Positions 36,806-45,352 of a DNA stretch of 64,000 bases are shown here, piece after piece (the stretch's first letter is position 1; each line of letters opens with the position of its first letter). The notes under the pieces are model-generated. The model had not been told where the DNA came from and searched no databases. It saw only the letters and a list, made by a program, of their open reading frames with translations. The stretch comes from Vulcanimicrobiota bacterium (lineage in GTDB: Bacteria > Vulcanimicrobiota > Xenobia > Xenobiales > JADMJV01). Where the stretch lies: positions 124,001 through 188,000 of the forward strand of contig JAHBVR010000012.1 in NCBI GenBank assembly GCA_019637395.1, read 5' to 3'. Position numbers and translations under genes: made by a program.

Positions 36806-38578
36806 ATGCTCGCGCCGGAAGACGAGGATGCACTTCGTTTCGAAAGCTACCGAGAATTAGCTCGCACCACTCCTGCCACGGTGCCGGTCTACCCGGCTAT
36901 GGTAGCCGGCTGCGCTTTGGCCAGTTCCTTCGCCGAGGAGCATTTTTGGGCTACTTTACTACTGGTTTCAGCCACCGCTCTGGCCGGACTGGCGCGCTTG
37001 TGGTTGGCTCGCCAGTTACTGCGCCAGGTAAATTGCATTCATGCCTTCCGCTTGAGCGCCTTGCTGGTGGGTTTGAGCTGGGGGCTTTTCAACGCTTTCT
37101 CGGTCTACTGGTATGGCACGGGTTGGGCTTCTCAACTGGCCATGGTGGTGACGGTAGGCCTGACAGCCGGAGCCACCAGCACGCTGGCCAGCGACCTGGC
37201 TCTTTTCCGAGTCTACACGGTGGTCATGCTGCTCCCGGGCAGTCTGCTGCTGGCCGGGCTGGAGGGCAAGAACGCCCTCTCCAGCCTGCCCCTCTTCATC
37301 TTTATGATCTTTATCGGAGCCACCGGCAGGCAGCATCACCACCGCTACTGGAAGTCCATCCGCAGCGAGCACCTTTTGAAGCGGCGCACCGCAGAACTGG
37401 AAGAGGCCAATCAGGCCAAGAGCCAGTTTCTGGCCACCATGAGCCATGAGATCCGCACTCCTATGAACGCCGTCATGGGCATGACCGAACTGCTTATGGA
37501 CAGCCAACTGGAGCCGGTCCAGCAAGAGTGGGTGAGCGCCCTGCGCGGCGGTTCGCAGACGCTGCTTTCCATCATCACCGGCATTCTCGACCTTTCCAAA
37601 ATCGAGTCGGGCCAGTTGGAGCTGGAACGCCAGCCCTACGATCTGGCGGCCGGATTGCGCGAAACGGTGGCGCTTTTCTCGGTGGCCGCCCGCCAGAAAG
37701 GCCTGGAGCTGCGCACCCATTGGCAGGACGGGCCGGTCTGGCTGTTGGGAGACAGCCTCCGAGTGCGCCAGATTCTCTCCAACCTGGTCAGCAACGCCTT
37801 GAAGTTTACCCAACACGGGCATATCGCGGTGGAACTGCACTGGCCCGCTCCCGATCAGGCTGAGCTGCGTATCTGCGACAGCGGTGAAGGAGTGGCGCCC
37901 GAGAAGCTGGACCGCCTGTTCAAGCCCTTCTCGCAGGCCGACGCCTCCATCAGCCGGCGTTATGGAGGCACCGGCTTGGGGTTGGCCATCTGCCACCAGT
38001 TGGCCGGACTGCTGGGCGGCGCTATCTGGATGGAAAGTCGATCCGGCGTGGCCGGCCAGGCTCCCCCAGGCTGGACCCGTGGCGCCTCCGGCTCCGGTTC
38101 GTGCTTCTACTTCCGCTGGCCGGTGGAGCGAGTCCAGGCGCCGGCTACCGAGGCTCTACAGCACCAGCCCCTGCCGGCCGGACTGCGTATTCTGGTGGCC
38201 GAGGACAACGCCGTCAACCGCCGCGTCATCGCCACCATGTTGGAAAAACTGGGCTATGCGGCCACTCTGGTGGAGGACGGTTCGCAGGCGGTGGAGGCCT
38301 GTTCCTCCGGGTCGTTCCAAGTCGTTTTCATGGATCTGCAGATGCCGGTGCTGGACGGAGTTTCAGCCACCCGGCGGATTCGCTCGGCGGAGCTGCCCGC
38401 CCAGCCCTGGGTCATCGCCCTCACCGCCAACGCCTTCCGCGAGGATCGCGAAGCCAGTCTGGCCGCGGGAATGGACGACTTCCTGAGCAAGCCCGTGCGC
38501 CAGGTCGACGTGGAACAGGCCCTGCGCCGCTTCGCGGGGACCGGAACATCGCCGGCCGACGCGGGGCGCCGCTCCTAA
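36806..38578 (+). CDS. Membrane hybrid sensor histidine kinase with C-terminal receiver
   Basis: 590 aa. About six membrane segments (30-175), a coiled linker, HisKA with F-L-A-T-M-S-H-E-I-R-T-P, HATPase_c with N-L-V-S-N-A-L-K-F-T and GGTGLGL, then a receiver domain with the phospho-acceptor D in FMDLQMPVLDG and K in LSKPVR. It is a phosphorelay hybrid that would need an external HPt; none is adjacent. The signal is unknown. Confidence 0.93.
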   Translation: MLAPEDEDALRFESYRELARTTPATVPVYPAMVAGCALASSFAEEHFWATLLLVSATALAGLARLWLARQLLRQVNCIHAFRLSALLVGLSWGLFNAFSVYWYGTGWASQLAMVVTVGLTAGATSTLASDLALFRVYTVVMLLPGSLLLAGLEGKNALSSLPLFIFMIFIGATGRQHHHRYWKSIRSEHLLKRRTAELEEANQAKSQFLATMSHEIRTPMNAVMGMTELLMDSQLEPVQQEWVSALRGGSQTLLSIITGILDLSKIESGQLELERQPYDLAAGLRETVALFSVAARQKGLELRTHWQDGPVWLLGDSLRVRQILSNLVSNALKFTQHGHIAVELHWPAPDQAELRICDSGEGVAPEKLDRLFKPFSQADASISRRYGGTGLGLAICHQLAGLLGGAIWMESRSGVAGQAPPGWTRGASGSGSCFYFRWPVERVQAPATEALQHQPLPAGLRILVAEDNAVNRRVIATMLEKLGYAATLVEDGSQAVEACSSGSFQVVFMDLQMPVLDGVSATRRIRSAELPAQPWVIALTANAFREDREASLAAGMDDFLSKPVRQVDVEQALRRFAGTGTSPADAGRRS

Positions 38579-38681
38579 CGGGTACGCGCGTCCTTCGGAG
38601 CTGGGACCGGCTTGCCACGACCGCCGGACCTATCGGTGGTAGCCTCAAGGTAGAAATCGAGCCAAAGGAGCGCCAAGACAC

Positions 38682-39041
38682 ATGGACAACCAACACAATA
38701 TCCCCCACACGATCGACAACGAGCTGGAGGGTATGCGTAACCGCCGACCCGCCGATATACGCAACGAAGACACCGCCGACGGGTCGGACCTCGACGACCT
38801 GGGCATCGTCAGCGACCCGGTCAATAGTGAAGATGGCTCTCCCGACCAGCTCTCGGCGGTTGAGCAGGTGCAGGCCACCTGGTCTCCCGGAGCCCCGGAA
38901 ACCGCCTTTGGCGCCGTGCCTCCGGAGAACGATGACGAAATCATTACGGCCCGGAGCGTGCGTGCCGAACGCGACCCCGAAGAGTATTCCCAGGATGAAG
39001 ACCTGGAAGCTCTCGACGCCCATTCCAGTCTCGACGTCTGA
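38682..39041 (+). CDS. Acidic, probably disordered small protein
   Basis: 119 aa, ATG preceded by AAAGGAG. Very rich in Asp/Glu/Asn/Gln and without hydrophobic core segments, so likely intrinsically disordered. No family recognised. A good ribosome site and codon use like its neighbours support it as a real gene. Confidence 0.55.
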   Translation: MDNQHNIPHTIDNELEGMRNRRPADIRNEDTADGSDLDDLGIVSDPVNSEDGSPDQLSAVEQVQATWSPGAPETAFGAVPPENDDEIITARSVRAERDPEEYSQDEDLEALDAHSSLDV

Positions 39042-39067
39042 ACAGGTCGCTGGTCCCAGCGCCTTCT

Positions 39068-39844
39068 CTAGCGGCCGGCACTCAAGGCTTTGCGCGGCGC
39101 CGAAGGACTCAAGTCGAGCTGCGAACCGGCCTGGTAGCCGGCGCCGTAGGCGTCGGCGTAGACACCGCGCGAGCTGCTACAAGTCCGATAACCCAGCCCT
39201 AGCTTGCGTGCGAAGTCACTGCTGGCCTGCTCCTTGCGATCGAAAAGCTGGAGCGCCCGCGAGGGCAGATTGCGTTGCTTTTGCTCCTGCACGATGCGGT
39301 CGCGCTCGCGCGTCACCTGATCGGAAACCCCTCGGCCGGCTCCCACCTTGAAGTCATTGCGGCGCTTCTGCGTCACCGCGCCATCCCAACTGCGGCTCAG
39401 ACGCTCGATCTCGAATACACAGAAACGAAAAAGCTGGCGCACGTTCTCGATGTCTTTACTGGTGCCGATCAGATGGCGCGTATTGCGGTGGCGCACGCCG
39501 GTGGACCACCACTCCGGCTCGCTCCGGGTGTAGGCGATACAATGGTGAACCTGAGCCAGACAGGTCAGCAGCGACGTCTGCCAGAGCGGAAAACCGCGAT
39601 AGGAATTCTCCTGATCGACCTGCTCTTTGAGGACCATGAGATCCTGGCCGGGAGCGTCATCGAGCTCGGCCATTTCGATCTCGTATTCCAGCATAATACG
39701 CGCCATCGCGGCCGCGGCCATAGCTGTTTCGTTGGCGTTGCCGGTGGGACAGGCAGAGAGTGCTTTGAGCTTGGCCAGCTTATCCAGCAAGCGCTGCCGG
39801 TCTGCTTGCGAAAGTTCCGCGAAAGCGGTTGAAGAGTTTTCCAT
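39068..39844 (-). CDS. DUF2786 domain protein
   Basis: 258 aa from the ATG at 39844; the longer frame to 39934 is not needed. The N-terminal DUF2786 signature is LLDKLAKLKALSACPTGNANETAMAAAAMARIMLEY (given here in part: DKLAKLKAL, GNANETAMAA). A second region with W-L/W-Q-T, RHRNTRHLIG and a basic C-terminus follows. The family is phage- and plasmid-associated and its function is unknown. Divergent from the gene at 39942. Confidence 0.7.
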   Translation of the reverse strand: MENSSTAFAELSQADRQRLLDKLAKLKALSACPTGNANETAMAAAAMARIMLEYEIEMAELDDAPGQDLMVLKEQVDQENSYRGFPLWQTSLLTCLAQVHHCIAYTRSEPEWWSTGVRHRNTRHLIGTSKDIENVRQLFRFCVFEIERLSRSWDGAVTQKRRNDFKVGAGRGVSDQVTRERDRIVQEQKQRNLPSRALQLFDRKEQASSDFARKLGLGYRTCSSSRGVYADAYGAGYQAGSQLDLSPSAPRKALSAGR

Positions 39845-39941
39845 CTTAAGAAATTCAATCCCGGCCCAAAAAACCTGCGGAACACAGGTTCGACGCCTCG
39901 ACATGCCAAGGAACTGTGCGAACTCCTCGAACACAGGAGGG

Positions 39942-40907
39942 ATGTTCTCTTTCTTTCAAGGGAAACCCGCCGCTCCCAGGGTGATCTATCTACGTGGGGA
40001 ACCGCGCCGTAACGGTCTGGAGGTGGGCGAGAATCCGGAAAACTTAAGCGAACTTCTGGAATCTCTGGCCCCCGCGCCGTTCGTGTTGCGTGCTCCGGCC
40101 GGTGTCTCGAGCCTGCTGCTGGAATGGTTGTGGCTGGAGCGAGGTTACCGGATGCCCGCGGTGCTGGTGGAACCGGGTTTCTCCTTGAGGGTGCTCGATC
40201 AGGCCGAGAGCTTCCCAGAACAGCAGCATCCATTCTTTACCCCGGCGGAGATCATCCAGTTGGAATTGGCCCGGGCCGTGGCCAGCTCGATTCCCCGCTT
40301 TGTCCACCGCGACTACGTGCTGGCCCAGGCCCGGGCCGCCGGTGTGGAACTAGACCCTCGCTTGCTGGGCCGCCTGAGCAAATACCTGAGAAAACTGCTG
40401 CAGGCGGGCTGGACCCTGCCCGCGCCGGCCGCATGGGCGGAGCTGGCTCATACGGCTCCTTTCGACGAAATTGCCCGCGGTTTAGAAAGCCTGCGCTTGC
40501 GCACGCCTCTCGAGGGAGCGCGGCGCAGCCAATTGATCTTTCAAGCGCTGACCGAGGATACGTGCACGCTCGAGACTTTTCAGGCCATTGAGGAGTTCTG
40601 GGCGGCCAGCGGCCAGGTCTTTCCTGAATTTCGTCTGGAGCCTCGAGCTTTATTACGCGACTTGCTGCGCCATCCGCTCCACCAACTGGAGAGGTGGGCC
40701 CGCCAAACCCCCGACTTCGAGGAGCGAATTCTGGGAGTCGAGCGCCTCTCCGCCCCCAGCCTGCCCAGATTGGCACGGCTGGCTTTGCTGGCCCAGGAAC
40801 TCAATTCGGAGCAGCGCTTGGAACTCGAGTCGTATTTAGGCCCGCTTCCCCAGCTACTGGCCACTCCGGCCCAGCAAAGACTGGCGCGTCAGCGCCTGGG
40901 TCCTTAG
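39942..40907 (+). CDS. Helical protein of unknown function
   Basis: About 321 aa from the ATG at 39942; AGGAGG ends only 1 nt before it, so a GTG at 39979 or an upstream start may be the true one. The sequence is Leu/Arg/Glu-rich and mainly helical, with no membrane segment or known motif. It ends convergently with a 4-nt overlap on the clan CD peptidase-like gene. Confidence 0.55.
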   Translation: MFSFFQGKPAAPRVIYLRGEPRRNGLEVGENPENLSELLESLAPAPFVLRAPAGVSSLLLEWLWLERGYRMPAVLVEPGFSLRVLDQAESFPEQQHPFFTPAEIIQLELARAVASSIPRFVHRDYVLAQARAAGVELDPRLLGRLSKYLRKLLQAGWTLPAPAAWAELAHTAPFDEIARGLESLRLRTPLEGARRSQLIFQALTEDTCTLETFQAIEEFWAASGQVFPEFRLEPRALLRDLLRHPLHQLERWARQTPDFEERILGVERLSAPSLPRLARLALLAQELNSEQRLELESYLGPLPQLLATPAQQRLARQRLGP

Positions 40908-41716
40908 TGGCCTTTCTCCCATCCAGGGTAGGCGGTGGGTTTGTAGAGCAATTCGCTGGTTCCATCGGGATGAAAAACGCGCCACTCTCCCCCCTTGTCA
41001 TTCAACTGCGGGCCCCTTCCAGTTCCTAGAACGCGCGAGTCAACCGGGGCGATCACGTATCTTCCCGTGCGCCGGGAGACGTCCGCGGCCGGCACGATAC
41101 CTTTCGATTCCGTTCCCGCGTTGCAGACATTGAGGAAAATCGGAGCGTCATCCCCCGCCTTCAAGTGGGGCCGGAGCAATTCCACGAACTCGGCGGTCGT
41201 GCGCAGACCATGCGGCTCGGTCCCATCCCAAAACGGCGTCCGGTTGCGCTCGGGATTAATCTCTCCGTTTTTCAAAACCGGGCGCACTCCGTGCATCGAA
41301 ACGGTCACCGAACCCGGCGCGCGATAATTCTCGATGGCCCGGGTGGCGTCCATGATCTCACCGCTCTTATCCAGCAGAGCGTAACCCTTGGAGCCGTTGG
41401 CGAAGCGAGTGCAGGCCCTACGATTCTGGGCGCCGTCGAGATAGGTGACCAGATTCTGCTTCAGCTCACCCCAATTCTCAGGCTGCCCCTGCGGCCTGGT
41501 GTGGCCTGAGAACCTCACGTCGGAACTTTGCCAGGCCGCCGAAGCCGGTCCCAGTCCAAGCTTCTTGAGAGCTCGTTGCTGATTTGCCACCTCGCACTCT
41601 TTGGAGGCCTCGAAAGTCGCCGCCGGAGCCTCCTCCGACTGGACCGTGGCCAGAGCCCGGTTGCTGACTTTAACGATCTGGTCGGCTACTCTGGACAGGG
41701 TTTGAATGACGCTCAT
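40904..41716 (-). CDS. Clan CD (caspase/C80/CHAT-like) cysteine peptidase-like protein
   Basis: 270 aa from the ATG at 41716 with GGAGG just upstream. The second half has SMHG (H142), then FLNVCNAGTESKG (C198) and YVIAPVDSRV, ending GGEWRVFHPDG. This His/Cys dyad order and the closing W-R-x-F-x-P-x-G are like C80-type self-cleaving or polymorphic-toxin domains. The N-terminal 60 residues are helical and polar without a Sec signal. It may be a secreted effector or toxin-processing enzyme; no immunity gene is adjacent. Confidence 0.55.
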   Translation of the reverse strand: MSVIQTLSRVADQIVKVSNRALATVQSEEAPAATFEASKECEVANQQRALKKLGLGPASAAWQSSDVRFSGHTRPQGQPENWGELKQNLVTYLDGAQNRRACTRFANGSKGYALLDKSGEIMDATRAIENYRAPGSVTVSMHGVRPVLKNGEINPERNRTPFWDGTEPHGLRTTAEFVELLRPHLKAGDDAPIFLNVCNAGTESKGIVPAADVSRRTGRYVIAPVDSRVLGTGRGPQLNDKGGEWRVFHPDGTSELLYKPTAYPGWEKGH

Positions 41717-42005
41717 ATTGACCTCCACGGTGCTGATGAGTGGAGATTAACCTGAGCACCGCCACCAGTTCACTACCGACCCGGCTCAATTGTTAACAAA
41801 CTGTGAGCTCATTGACGGTCGTGTCCACCCACGATCTCTCGCCGGATGCCCAACTTTGGCGGTGACTCTGGTTCACGCGCCGGCAGTGGTGGTACGACAG
41901 AGCTAAATCCTGCCAGTAATTCAGCCAGTTGGACTTGTGTATTTTCAGCGGAGTGCTGCCTACCTTTCGGAAGGGGTTGGGAGGGCGTTGGGAAATCCCG
42001 CCGGG
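41717..42005. other. 289-bp divergent intergenic region
   Basis: The longest gene-free stretch. It carries a GTTAAC box (41792-41797) 76 bp before the clan CD gene, with TAGTGA 16 nt further toward that gene. I see no RNA gene, repeat or conserved ORF in the remainder. Confidence 0.5.
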
Positions 42006-42836
42006 ATGAAGATTCTTGTGACGGTAGACGGTAGCGAGCTGGCGGAGTCGGTCCTTCCCTGCGCGTCCGGACTGGCTCGCCGCTGGGGAGCCGAACTGGT
42101 GGTGGTGCGCGTGGTCGACCCGGTGCTGACCATCAGTCCTGACATTCCTCCTAGCCTGACGGAGAAGCTGCGCGACCAGGTACTGGCTGAGGCGCAGGAG
42201 TATGCACGGAACCTGCAATCCCGACTGGGTGATTTGCCTCAGCATACGCGCGTGCCGGTCGGTTCGGCTCCCGACCAGATTGCCCGGACGGCGGCCAGAG
42301 AAGGTTGTCAGGCGATTATTATGGCTTCGCACGGACATTCGGGAGCGGCGCGCTGGTTGCTGGGCAGCGTAGCCGAAAGAGTTTTGCGCCAGGCCCCCTG
42401 CCCGGTTCTTTTATTGCGACCGCCTGCACCCCAATTGGCCGAGTTTCACAATGTTTTGGTGCCGGTGGACGGCTCTGAAGCCTCGCTGCAGGTTGCCGAG
42501 CAGGTGCGCCCCTATCTGGCCGAGGGTGCCACAGTGACTCTGCTTCAGGTAAGCCATCACCTGCCCGGTCTGCCGCACGGTGACGCCGAGTTGGACGACA
42601 ACCTCCAGGTGGTGGAAGGCCAGCCAGCACCCACCATTATGAGTTGGGCACAAGAACACCAGTGTGATCTCATCGCTATGGCCTGCCATGGACGTAGCGG
42701 TTTCCGCCGTCTCTGGCTGGGTAGTGTGACCGAAAAGGTAGCCCGCCATTCTCACTGTCCTTTGCTCGTGTTTCCTCATCCTGATCGGGGTTCTCCGGCC
42801 TTCATCCGGGAAGGGTGTGATTCGCCTCTGGAGTAG
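42006..42836 (+). CDS. Tandem universal stress protein (UspA)
   Basis: 276 aa with two UspA units. Each begins with a V-x-V-D-G-S-E motif (MKILVTVDGSE and VLVPVDGSE) and ends with the ATP-binding signature G-H-S-G...G-S-V or G-R-S-G...G-S-V. Both halves look able to bind ATP. The role is stress adaptation. No clear ribosome site precedes the ATG. Confidence 0.92.
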   Translation: MKILVTVDGSELAESVLPCASGLARRWGAELVVVRVVDPVLTISPDIPPSLTEKLRDQVLAEAQEYARNLQSRLGDLPQHTRVPVGSAPDQIARTAAREGCQAIIMASHGHSGAARWLLGSVAERVLRQAPCPVLLLRPPAPQLAEFHNVLVPVDGSEASLQVAEQVRPYLAEGATVTLLQVSHHLPGLPHGDAELDDNLQVVEGQPAPTIMSWAQEHQCDLIAMACHGRSGFRRLWLGSVTEKVARHSHCPLLVFPHPDRGSPAFIREGCDSPLE

Positions 42837-42845
42837 TCCCCATGA

Positions 42846-42895
42846 AAGGGGATGGAGTTCCCCAAGACCGCCGCGCCATGGCTGATGACTCCTAC
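42846..42895 (+). promoter_or_regulatory. Fluoride (crcB) riboswitch
   Basis: The crcB-motif aptamer is readable: a GGGGATGGAGTTCCCC stem, the ACCGCC segment and GGCTGATGACTCCTAC. It lies directly upstream of the fluoride channel gene. The aptamer's 3' TCCTA (42890-42894) can pair with TAGGA (42908-42912) at the ribosome site of crcB. Control at translation initiation is therefore inferred: fluoride binding would keep the ribosome site free. Confidence 0.93.
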
Positions 42896-42921
42896 CTATC
42901 TCTCGGTTAGGATGAAATGTT

Positions 42922-43302
42922 GTGAAAATTATAGCCATCATGCTCGGCGCTGCTTTGGGAGCGACCGGCCGCTATCTCCTGACCACCTGGGCCACCGCCC
43001 GGTGGGGCCCCTCGTTTCCGTTTGGGACGGGTATCATTAATGTCTCGGGTAGTTTCCTGATCGGGGTCGTAATGATATTCGCCTTGATACGATTTCCGCA
43101 TTCCGATGTATTCCGGCTCTTTTGGGTAACCGGAATTCTGGGCGGATTCACCACTTTCTCCAGCTTCAGCTACGAGGCCATGACCTTGATTGAGGCCGGG
43201 CGCTGGCAACTCGCGGTAGTCTATCTCTCAGGAAGTGTCTTGCTTGGATTGGCCGGCGTCTTTCTAGGCGCATTCCTGGCCCGCGCCCTGCTGGCTAGCT
43301 AG
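42922..43302 (+). CDS. crcB: Fluoride channel CrcB/Fluc
   Basis: 126 aa, GTG start. Four membrane segments; hallmark residues are G-A-x-x-R-Y near the N-terminus, N in GTGIINVSGSFLIG, and the central GGFTTFSSFSYE. Fluc dimers export fluoride passively. The fluoride riboswitch upstream confirms the assignment. Confidence 0.96.
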   Translation: MKIIAIMLGAALGATGRYLLTTWATARWGPSFPFGTGIINVSGSFLIGVVMIFALIRFPHSDVFRLFWVTGILGGFTTFSSFSYEAMTLIEAGRWQLAVVYLSGSVLLGLAGVFLGAFLARALLAS

Positions 43303-43420
43303 CCGGCCTCCGCGTTCCAAACAGGACAGGCGTCCGACCGCCTGAGGATATTAGAACCTCGTCGCGGTGCCGTTTTTGCGTTAGCCTGAGAGCAGAAACA
43401 ACGAATGGGAAACCAAGGCT

Positions 43421-43744
43421 ATGCAGAAGATCGCACTTTTCATCCTCCTGGCCGTAGGAGCCGCCCAGGCCGCTCCTCCCCCCTGGAACAATCCCCTGCG
43501 GCGCACCGAGATGCGCCAGGATGTCCGCGCGGATGGGCGCCAACCGGACAAGGCCGTCAAGGCTCCGCTCAAGGATACCGTGGAGAGTCACTACTTGATG
43601 CGCAATCCCGAGGAGCGCGAACAATATATGTCGCGCCGCAAGATTGTGGCCAAGCCGTCTCAAGCCAAGGTCCCCATGCGTTCCTCGCGGGACCATGACC
43701 CGGACACCGGTACCTACTACTATATCCCCACCATCCGACCTTAG
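43421..43744 (+). CDS. Small exported protein, unknown
   Basis: 107 aa. A signal peptide (MQKIALFILLAVGAAQAA) is followed by a short, basic, probably disordered mature part ending DTGTYYYIPTIRP. No family recognised. Its stop overlaps the convergent gene by 4 nt. Confidence 0.6.
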   Translation: MQKIALFILLAVGAAQAAPPPWNNPLRRTEMRQDVRADGRQPDKAVKAPLKDTVESHYLMRNPEEREQYMSRRKIVAKPSQAKVPMRSSRDHDPDTGTYYYIPTIRP

Positions 43745-44196
43745 GCCCCTCCCCCGGATTGACTGCGAATGAGCCCCTCAGCCAGACGGACCAGCTCGCC
43801 GGGATGCTCCGACTGAGGGCGACAACACCAGCAGAAACCGGGAGAAAAGAAAGCGGGCCGGTAGTCACTGCAGGGCGGCCCGGGATGAGTGCCGTTCTCG
43901 TCAGCGCGGGGCTCCGGGATGTCCGAGGGGGAGGCGGCGACTTGCTCCTGCAGACGCCAGTTCACCACCCCCGTTCCGATCCAGGAGAGCACCCAACCCT
44001 CGCCATCCGGGCGGATCAAAGACAGCTCGGCCAGCTTGTGCAGACGCTGTAAGAAAGCCCGGCGCCTGCGCAGCGGCTGGGCTCGCTCTAAATGCGCGGT
44101 GGGCACCCGGGGAAAATGGTAAAGGAGAAATAGCTGCTGAAAGTCTTGGAGGCCGAGGTGGCGACCCAGCACGGCAAAAGCGTGGTGATATTTCAC
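43741..44196 (-). CDS. Protein of unknown function, possible winged-helix fold
   Basis: 151 aa. The first 90 residues (LQRLHKLAELSLIRPDGEGWVLSWIG) read like a winged helix-turn-helix with a beta wing. The C-terminus has a Cys-rich SPGFCWCCRP. It overlaps the upstream gene by 4 nt and shares its leader RNA. Confidence 0.5.
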   Translation of the reverse strand: MKYHHAFAVLGRHLGLQDFQQLFLLYHFPRVPTAHLERAQPLRRRRAFLQRLHKLAELSLIRPDGEGWVLSWIGTGVVNWRLQEQVAASPSDIPEPRADENGTHPGPPCSDYRPAFFSPGFCWCCRPQSEHPGELVRLAEGLIRSQSGGGA

Positions 44197-44762
44197 AGGC
44201 TATAAATCCCGTTGCGTGACTGTGGCAGCGGGGGCAATCGCCAGCCGCCGTCCAGGATAGGTCCGCGCTGGACTCGCGGCAGAGAAAGCAACTGGATCTG
44301 ATAACTCAACTGAAAATCCAGCTCGGCCACACGGTCGCGAACAGCTTCGAGGTCCTGGCCCCAGGCGAACAGTCCCTCTCCATCGACTAACAGCACTCCC
44401 TCCGAACCGGCTACCGAAAACGGTCCGGAGCGGGGAACCACGGCAATCTGCAGGCCATCCACCACTCCCGCTTCGTGCCAATAGTGCGCTCCCAACAAGG
44501 TCGACACCGACTTCAGAAAAAACACCACCGGCGCCGCCGTAGCTTTATGCACCGCCCGGTAAACGGAATGCCCCTCGCCTTCACGCGGCAGGGTCAAAAT
44601 CTGTTTGGGAGCCAACTTCAGTCGACCCGGATGATACTGGAAGATCCGTAAGTTCTCATCCAGAGCCAGAGAGAGTCCGAAATAATGACCGGAATTCTGG
44701 GGTAGACGATTCCAAATCTCCAGGGCCTGGTGCAGGGGATTGTTGTAGCGTTTGCGTCTCAT
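44193..44762 (-). CDS. Protein of unknown function behind a structured leader
   Basis: 189 aa from the ATG at 44762, chosen for AGAGGA upstream. Mixed alpha/beta, with a short basic N-terminus (MRRKRYNN) and no membrane segment. No family recognised. It is the first gene after the RNA leader and terminator at 44801-44947, so its expression may be controlled by termination. Confidence 0.55.
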   Translation of the reverse strand: MRRKRYNNPLHQALEIWNRLPQNSGHYFGLSLALDENLRIFQYHPGRLKLAPKQILTLPREGEGHSVYRAVHKATAAPVVFFLKSVSTLLGAHYWHEAGVVDGLQIAVVPRSGPFSVAGSEGVLLVDGEGLFAWGQDLEAVRDRVAELDFQLSYQIQLLSLPRVQRGPILDGGWRLPPLPQSRNGIYSL

Positions 44763-44800
44763 AGTAAGTCCTCTCGAGGGTGAATTCCGCCGGGCGAGAG

Positions 44801-44835
44801 ACACAAAAAAACCTCCCGCGCGCGACGGGAGGTTT
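44801..44835 (-). terminator. Intrinsic terminator in the leader of the 44762 gene
   Basis: On the minus strand a 10-bp stem (44809-44818 with 44826-44835, loop 44819-44825) is followed by seven Ts. It lies 39 nt before the start codon at 44762. That placement suggests attenuation, or the end of an independent small RNA, rather than the end of a protein operon. Confidence 0.7.
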
Positions 44836-44947
44836 CCGGGTCCAGTTTTAGATCGTTAAGCCGGACACGCACCATCCCGAGGGTCCAGGCAACAACACAG
44901 GCTCATCGGGATGATCAACACCCCCCGAGTATAGGTTCGGGAGGAAA
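44836..44947 (-). ncRNA. Structured leader RNA or small RNA, unassigned
   Basis: Three hairpins precede the terminator on the minus strand. First, 44937-44944 pairs with 44921-44928 (8 bp with one G-U; on the plus strand that pair would be C-A). Second, a perfect 8-bp stem 44906-44913/44873-44880 has a 25-nt loop. Third, 44861-44865 pairs with 44841-44845. The first CCTCCCG could also pair with the 3' arm of the terminator, giving an antiterminator. I do not recognise a known riboswitch class. Confidence 0.45.
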
Positions 44948-44950
44948 CAA

Positions 44951-45328
44951 GTGTCAAGACTCCAGAATGAGACGCGTAGTATGACCAGCAGCGAATTTTT
45001 CTCGCAACTTAACTGCGCCGCCGAGCATCTCCCCTATGTCGCCATCACCGAGTCCGGCGAAAAGCTCTTCCGAGCCCTGTTGGCCGGGCAGGAGGTCAAC
45101 CACTTCTTCGCCGTCATCGAGCGGGTCTTTCAAGAAGGGGACGAGGAGACACAGAATCTGTGCGTGGTGGGCTTGTTTGAATACCTGCAAAATAAGAACT
45201 ATCGGGAAGGCGATCCAGATCTGGTGGAACGCCACCTGGGCCCGCTGTCCTTGTGCGCCTGGTCCAAGCTTATCGAAGGCTGGACCGGTCCGGGAGTACG
45301 CACCATAGCGCAGTGGCGGCGGGAATGA
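44951..45328 (+). CDS. DUF7674-like small protein (possible immunity protein)
   Basis: 125 aa, GTG start behind GGGAGG; an ATG at 44981 is also possible. The pattern LPYVAITESGEKLFRALLAG...FFAVIERVFQEGDEETQNLCVVGLFEYLQN...LGPLS..W matches DUF7674-type proteins found near polymorphic toxins. No toxin gene is recognisable next to it. Confidence 0.6.
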   Translation: MSRLQNETRSMTSSEFFSQLNCAAEHLPYVAITESGEKLFRALLAGQEVNHFFAVIERVFQEGDEETQNLCVVGLFEYLQNKNYREGDPDLVERHLGPLSLCAWSKLIEGWTGPGVRTIAQWRRE

Positions 45329-45352
45329 CCTCGCGAGAGGAGCGCGCGGGTT

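Noticed and set aside
39885-39905. GGTTCGACGCC as a tRNA T-loop
   Set aside because: No acceptor stem, D-arm or anticodon arm can be folded around it.
44801-44835. Terminator on the plus strand
   Set aside because: The A-run precedes and only three Ts follow the stem on the plus strand; the T-run is on the minus strand.
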